Below, piece by piece: positions 60,404 to 64,000 of a stretch of DNA of 64,000 nt. Numbering within the stretch: the first letter of the stretch is position 1; the number at the start of each line of letters is the position of its first letter. A program made the position numbers and the translations under genes. The notes under the pieces were generated by a model. It did not search any database, had not been told where the DNA came from, and saw nothing but the letters and a program-made list of their open reading frames with translations. Source of the stretch: Lachnospiraceae bacterium (GTDB lineage: Bacteria; Bacillota; Clostridia; Lachnospirales; Lachnospiraceae); the NCBI GenBank assembly GCA_015056905.1, contig SVFI01000001.1:1-64000 (forward strand), given 5' to 3'.

Positions 60404-61477
60404 CTATGCCTCCTTCTCTGCTTTCTTTTTATTTTTAAACTTCGACATCATTTTCTTACGGAAATCGATGAACTGCGGGCTCCAGTTAAAGAGCATCATG
60501 AAAATAAGCACAATCGCATAAATGAGCATACGATAATCTGCAAGTCCACGCAGAAGCTCCGGAAGAAGCGTCAGCAGAACAGCCGCAATCACGGAACCTC
60601 TCATGTTTCCGATACCGCCGAGTACGACAAATACAAGAATCATGATGGACATATTGTATCCGAAGTTTTTCGGCGTTGCCATAAGGGTTGACAGATTATG
60701 CGCATAAAGTGCTCCTGCCACACCCGCAAGCGATGCAGAAATTGTGAATGCAATCAGTTTGTACTTCGTAATATTAATACCGACAGATTCTGCCGCAATA
60801 CGATTGTCACGTATGGACATAACCGCCCTACCCGTTCTGGAATTCACAAGATTGTTGATTATCACAAGCGAAAGCATAATAAGAATCACGCCGATGGTAA
60901 AGTTCGAACAATGCGGTGTTCCTGTGATACCCTGCGCGCCTTTAATCAAAATCTTACCGTCCGCTTCCATACCGAGAGACATCGTATCCTTCATAGAAAA
61001 GTGAAGACCGTTTGCATCCACGCCGAGATAGATGGCATTGATAAAGTTTTTGATAATCTCACCAAAAGCAAGTGTTACGATAGCCAGATAATCTCCCTTT
61101 AAGCGAAGTACCGGAATACCGACCAATATTCCTGCCACCGCTGCAGAAACCGCAGCAATCAGAATCGCAACTATAAAACGAAGCAGATCGTTTTCAATGC
61201 TGTCTTTCATTCCGAGCGAGAACAACGCGCTGGCAAATGCACCGACACACATAAATCCCGCATGTCCGAGACTCAGCTCACCGAGAATTCCAACCGTCAG
61301 ATTCAAAGATACTGCAAGAATCACATAAGTACATACCGGAACAAGAAGCCCTTCCATAAGAGAAGACATATTACCTGTCGCAATAAAAATCTGGACAATG
61401 ACATATGTTACAATCACCATCATATATGTAAGCAGATTACTCTTTGTATTTTTGTTCATATTTTTTAACTTCTTCAT
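60404..61477 (-). CDS. livM: Branched-chain amino acid ABC transporter permease LivM
   Basis: 357 residues, about ten hydrophobic segments. The LSLGHAGFMCVGAF and conserved SIRDNRIAAESVGINITKYKL motifs are typical of LivM. It forms the transmembrane channel with LivH, which begins 9 bp upstream on the transcript. The C-terminus is lysine-rich. Confidence 0.95.
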   Translation of the reverse strand: MKKLKNMNKNTKSNLLTYMMVIVTYVIVQIFIATGNMSSLMEGLLVPVCTYVILAVSLNLTVGILGELSLGHAGFMCVGAFASALFSLGMKDSIENDLLRFIVAILIAAVSAAVAGILVGIPVLRLKGDYLAIVTLAFGEIIKNFINAIYLGVDANGLHFSMKDTMSLGMEADGKILIKGAQGITGTPHCSNFTIGVILIMLSLVIINNLVNSRTGRAVMSIRDNRIAAESVGINITKYKLIAFTISASLAGVAGALYAHNLSTLMATPKNFGYNMSIMILVFVVLGGIGNMRGSVIAAVLLTLLPELLRGLADYRMLIYAIVLIFMMLFNWSPQFIDFRKKMMSKFKNKKKAEKEA

Positions 61478-61486
61478 GGCAACCTC

Positions 61487-62368
61487 CTACACTTTCTCCT
61501 GAATATTCTTACCGAGAATACCGGTAGGACGAACAAGCAGTACAATAATCAGCACTCCGAATACAATCGCATCGGAAAGCTGTGACGAAATGTATGCTTT
61601 GCTCAGGTTTTCAATGATACCGAGCAAAATTCCTCCGATCATCGCTCCCGGAATGGAACCGATACCACCGAATACCGCCGCCACAAACGCTTTGATACCC
61701 GGCATGGAACCCGTATACGGTGTCAGCGAAGGATATGCGGAACAAAGAAGTACACCCGCTACTGCTGCAAGCGCAGAACCGATGGCAAATGTAAGCGCAA
61801 TCGTTCCGTTTACGTTGATACCCATAAGCTGAGCTGCACCTCTGTCCTCAGAAACAGCCTGCATTGCCCTTCCCGCTTTCGTCTTCTTAACGAACAGAGT
61901 AAGCGCACTCATAATAATGATACATGCAATTACCGTGACAATCGTCACACCGGAAATGGTCAGCTGTCCGTCAAACAACTCAAGGTTTGGCACATTTACA
62001 ACCGATGTGAACGCTTTGGTGTCTGCACCGAAAATCAAAAGTGCAAGGTTCTGCAGAAGATAACTTACTCCGATTGCCGTAATGAGTACGGCGAGAGGAG
62101 AAGTTCCTCTGAGCGGTTTGTACGCCACCCTTTCTATCGTAATTCCAAGAACGGTACATGCTGCCATGGAAATCAGGAGTGCCACATAAGGATTCACCCC
62201 CAAATTGCTGACTGTCACAAACACAATATAACCGCCGACCATAATGACGTCACCATGCGCAAAGTTCAGCATTTTGGCAATTCCGTATACCATGGTATAT
62301 CCCAGAGCAATGATAGCATATACGCTTCCGAGACTGATACCTGTAATCAGATAAGATACAAAACTCAT
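61487..62368 (-). CDS. livH: Branched-chain amino acid ABC transporter permease LivH
   Basis: 293 residues, eight or so membrane segments. Family features are ALGYTMVYGIAKMLNFAHGD near the N-terminus and AVSEDRGAAQLMGIN, which aligns with the cytoplasmic coupling loop. It partners LivM. A 131-bp gap to livJ contains a partial terminator, so livJ can be expressed at a higher level than the rest. Confidence 0.95.
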   Translation of the reverse strand: MSFVSYLITGISLGSVYAIIALGYTMVYGIAKMLNFAHGDVIMVGGYIVFVTVSNLGVNPYVALLISMAACTVLGITIERVAYKPLRGTSPLAVLITAIGVSYLLQNLALLIFGADTKAFTSVVNVPNLELFDGQLTISGVTIVTVIACIIIMSALTLFVKKTKAGRAMQAVSEDRGAAQLMGINVNGTIALTFAIGSALAAVAGVLLCSAYPSLTPYTGSMPGIKAFVAAVFGGIGSIPGAMIGGILLGIIENLSKAYISSQLSDAIVFGVLIIVLLVRPTGILGKNIQEKV

Positions 62369-62455
62369 AAACTAACCCTCTACTCTTTCTTTTGTCTCTT
62401 GATACACTTCCCCTATGATAGCACATTTCTTACCACTTCACAACAAAAAAGCGCA

Positions 62456-62484
62456 GAAAAAAGGCGCCGGAAATTTCCGACGCC
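62456..62484 (-). terminator. Intra-operon terminator between livJ and livH
   Basis: Arms GGCGTCGGA and TCCGGCGCC (one G-U pair) around AATT, then six T on the minus strand. It should stop much of the livJ transcript, giving excess binding protein over membrane parts, a usual pattern. Confidence 0.7.
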
Positions 62485-62499
62485 TCATGTCATACATAA

Positions 62500-63675
62500 T
62501 TACATTGCTGTGTAAACACCATCTTTAATCTTAACAGCCTTTGGAGCTTTTGAAGGCTCACCGTCAGCACTCCATGTCATGCCTTCACCTGTTAATCCGT
62601 TAACTGTAATTTCTGTCATAACCGGAACTAAAGCATCACATACCTCTGAAGGAGTCATACCAGCCTTAAGACCTGCTTTTTCAGCTGCTGCTTTGATGAT
62701 ATAAACTGCATCGTAAGCATCTGCTGCAAACTGGTTTGGTGTCTCACCGAATTTTTCGTTGTATGTTGCAACGAATTTCTTTGTAAGTTCATCCTGAGCA
62801 TCTGCTGCGAATGGTGTTAATAACATAACATCTTCAGCTAAAGCTGTGTTGAAGTTTTCAACACCGAGAATACCGTCTAATCCGTCACATCCGAAGAACA
62901 TTGGTTTGTAACCAAGCTGGTCAGCCTGAGCAAGGATTAAAGAAGCTTCTGTATAGTAGATTGGTAAGAATACAAGTTCTGCACCTGAATCTTTTGCTTT
63001 CTGAATCTGTACAGAGAAGTCTGTTTTGTTGTCAGCTGTGAAAGCTTCTGCTGCAACGATTTCAACTCCCTGATTTGCTGCTTCTGCTGCAAATTTCTCA
63101 TAGATACCTGATGAGTAAACATCAGAGCTGTCATAGATAACTGCAACCTTGGAAGCGATACCGTTCTGTCCGATATACTGAGCAGAAGCGATACCCTGGT
63201 TAGGATCTGAGAAGCACACACGGAATGCATTGTCATATGCGATACATTCTACTGCGGATCCTGAAGGTGTTAATAAGAATGTGTTGTCCTGAGCTGCTTC
63301 TGCTGCAACTGCTACACAACATCCGGATGTTGTTGTACCGACAAGTGCCTGCATACCCCAGTCTGTCAATGTGTTGTAAGCGTTAACGGATTTCTCAGCG
63401 TCACACTCATCATCCTGGCAGTTGAGCTCAATTGTCATACCATTGATACCACCGGCTGCGTTGATTTCATCAACAGCAATCTGTGCACCATTCATAACGG
63501 CAGAACCGTAAACTGCTGCACTACCTGTTGTAGGTCCGATTGCACCGATTTTGAACACGTTAGCTCCATCTGTTGTCACAACATCTGAAGAACCTTCTGA
63601 GCCGCCACAACCAACTAATAAAGTTGCTGTCATAGCTGCTGTTAATACAAGGCTAAGTAACTTTTTCATTTTCAT
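62500..63675 (-). CDS. livJ: Branched-chain amino acid ABC transporter substrate-binding lipoprotein
   Basis: 391 residues from the ATG at 63675, nine bases after AGGAGG; a reading 25 codons longer starts in the leader. The signal peptide ends in the lipobox LLVGC (Cys near 23), then a glycine/serine linker. The mature part is a periplasmic-binding-protein type I fold typical of the LivJ/LivK group. Ligand preference (leucine, isoleucine, valine or other) cannot be read. First gene of the transporter cluster. Confidence 0.94.
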   Translation of the reverse strand: MKMKKLLSLVLTAAMTATLLVGCGGSEGSSDVVTTDGANVFKIGAIGPTTGSAAVYGSAVMNGAQIAVDEINAAGGINGMTIELNCQDDECDAEKSVNAYNTLTDWGMQALVGTTTSGCCVAVAAEAAQDNTFLLTPSGSAVECIAYDNAFRVCFSDPNQGIASAQYIGQNGIASKVAVIYDSSDVYSSGIYEKFAAEAANQGVEIVAAEAFTADNKTDFSVQIQKAKDSGAELVFLPIYYTEASLILAQADQLGYKPMFFGCDGLDGILGVENFNTALAEDVMLLTPFAADAQDELTKKFVATYNEKFGETPNQFAADAYDAVYIIKAAAEKAGLKAGMTPSEVCDALVPVMTEITVNGLTGEGMTWSADGEPSKAPKAVKIKDGVYTAM

Positions 63676-63745
63676 AATATGTTTCCTCCTGTTTTCCTGT
63701 GACAAAAATACTTTATTGCGATAAATCGCTGACGTCACTTTCAAC

Positions 63746-63774
63746 ATCATATTCTATTTGTATCATTTTGTCAA
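63746..63774 (-). promoter_or_regulatory. Promoter of livJ
   Basis: Minus-strand TTGACA and TATGAT, 17 bp apart, put the start near 63739 and leave a leader of about 64 nt with a short GCGAT/ATCGC hairpin. No T-box or amino-acid riboswitch is seen. Confidence 0.7.
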
Positions 63775-63785
63775 CAATTTGGACA

Positions 63786-63820
63786 GAACAAAATCCCCGG
63801 CCATTATGACCGGGGGATTT
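63786..63820 (-). terminator. Terminator of rpsU
   Basis: A stem AATCCCC and GGGGATT extended by GGTCA/TGGCC-type pairs, followed by TTTTGTTCT on the minus strand, lies just past the rpsU stop. Confidence 0.75.
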
Positions 63821-63828
63821 GATTAACA

Positions 63829-64000
63829 TTAGTTGTATTTGCGTTTTCTTGCTGCTTCAGATTTTTTCTTACGTTTTACGCTTGGTTTCTCGTAGTGCTC
63901 TCTCTTGTGGATTTCCTGCTGGATACCGGCTTTCGCACAACTTCTCTTGAAACGACGTAAAGCGCTATCTAAAGTCTCATTCTCTTTAACGATTACGTTA
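63829..64000 (-). CDS. rpsU: 30S ribosomal protein S21 (partial, start beyond the window)
   Basis: The last 56 residues of S21 are present, from [19 protein letters not shown] to the basic C-terminus [11 protein letters not shown] and stop. Only the first two residues, probably MS, are missing at the right edge. S21 is a small basic protein of the 30S subunit, involved in initiation. The gene lies upstream of livJ and is closed by its own terminator. Confidence 0.97.
   Translation of the reverse strand, partial: NVIVKENETLDSALRRFKRSCAKAGIQQEIHKREHYEKPSVKRKKKSEAARKRKYN

Noticed and set aside
63676-63745. Riboswitch or T-box in the livJ leader
   Set aside because: The leader is only about 64 nt, with one short hairpin and no T-box or known riboswitch core.

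Overview
The window looks like chromosomal DNA of a spore-forming, low-to-mid GC Firmicute, most probably a gut Lachnospiraceae (class Clostridia). This is inferred from gene content and order, not from a marker search: an Rnf complex in clostridial order (C-D-G-E-A-B), a sodium-pumping biotin decarboxylase cluster, ATP-dependent PEP carboxykinase, SpoIID-like and SleB-like cell-wall proteins, a tRNA-Phe T-box leader and a 6S-like RNA. No prophage, intact IS, CRISPR, rRNA or tRNA gene was seen. Most genes lie on the minus strand. Both edges cut genes: a basic N-terminus at 1-39 and rpsU at 63829-64000.

Layout. 1-8.7 kb: a three-helix membrane protein of unknown function, an EF-G paralogue, divergent tyrA-aroA, and a PilZ / zinc-SHOCT / acyltransferase operon. 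8.7-13.6 kb: pheS-pheT-queA behind a T-box. 13.6-15.6 kb: adenine salvage (apt plus a purine permease). 15.6-20.1 kb: YihY-like membrane protein, a SpoIID-domain protein, a 6S-like RNA and an alpha/beta hydrolase. 20.3-26 kb: carbon metabolism (pckA, deoC, citrate synthase, thrC). 26-30.7 kb: SleB-like hydrolase, an AP2/HNH-like DNA-binding protein, a GH25-like protein lacking a catalytic residue, apbE and exoA. 30.7-37.2 kb: M18 aminopeptidase and the Rnf operon, preceded by a repeat-built, inverted-repeat-bounded element that supplies part of the candidate rnf promoter.

37.6-46 kb: a DEDD exonuclease, cheR, and a long operon TetR-RpiR-HI0933-cmk-ispH-S1; a 4HBT thioesterase sits upstream of TetR, and both have matching operator palindromes. 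46.3-51.5 kb: five genes encoding two different carboxyltransferases, a biotin carrier, a lipoprotein gamma-like subunit and a sodium-pump beta subunit, which together have the parts of a transcarboxylase coupled to a sodium pump. 51.6-58.2 kb: two PBP5-type carboxypeptidases around a surface transglutaminase-like protein, scpB-scpA and a metallophosphoesterase. 58.3-64 kb: a cytidylate-kinase-like gene, the livFGMHJ transporter and rpsU.

How the parts fit. Rnf (ferredoxin:NAD, Na+ or H+ pumping), ApbE (its flavin-attaching enzyme), the decarboxylase pump and PEP carboxykinase all bear on ion-motive energy conservation and the PEP/oxaloacetate/pyruvate node. The most interesting leads are the two-carboxyltransferase cluster, the RTAAC-N4-GTTAY operators linking a TetR regulator to a thioesterase, and the repeat element at the rnf promoter.
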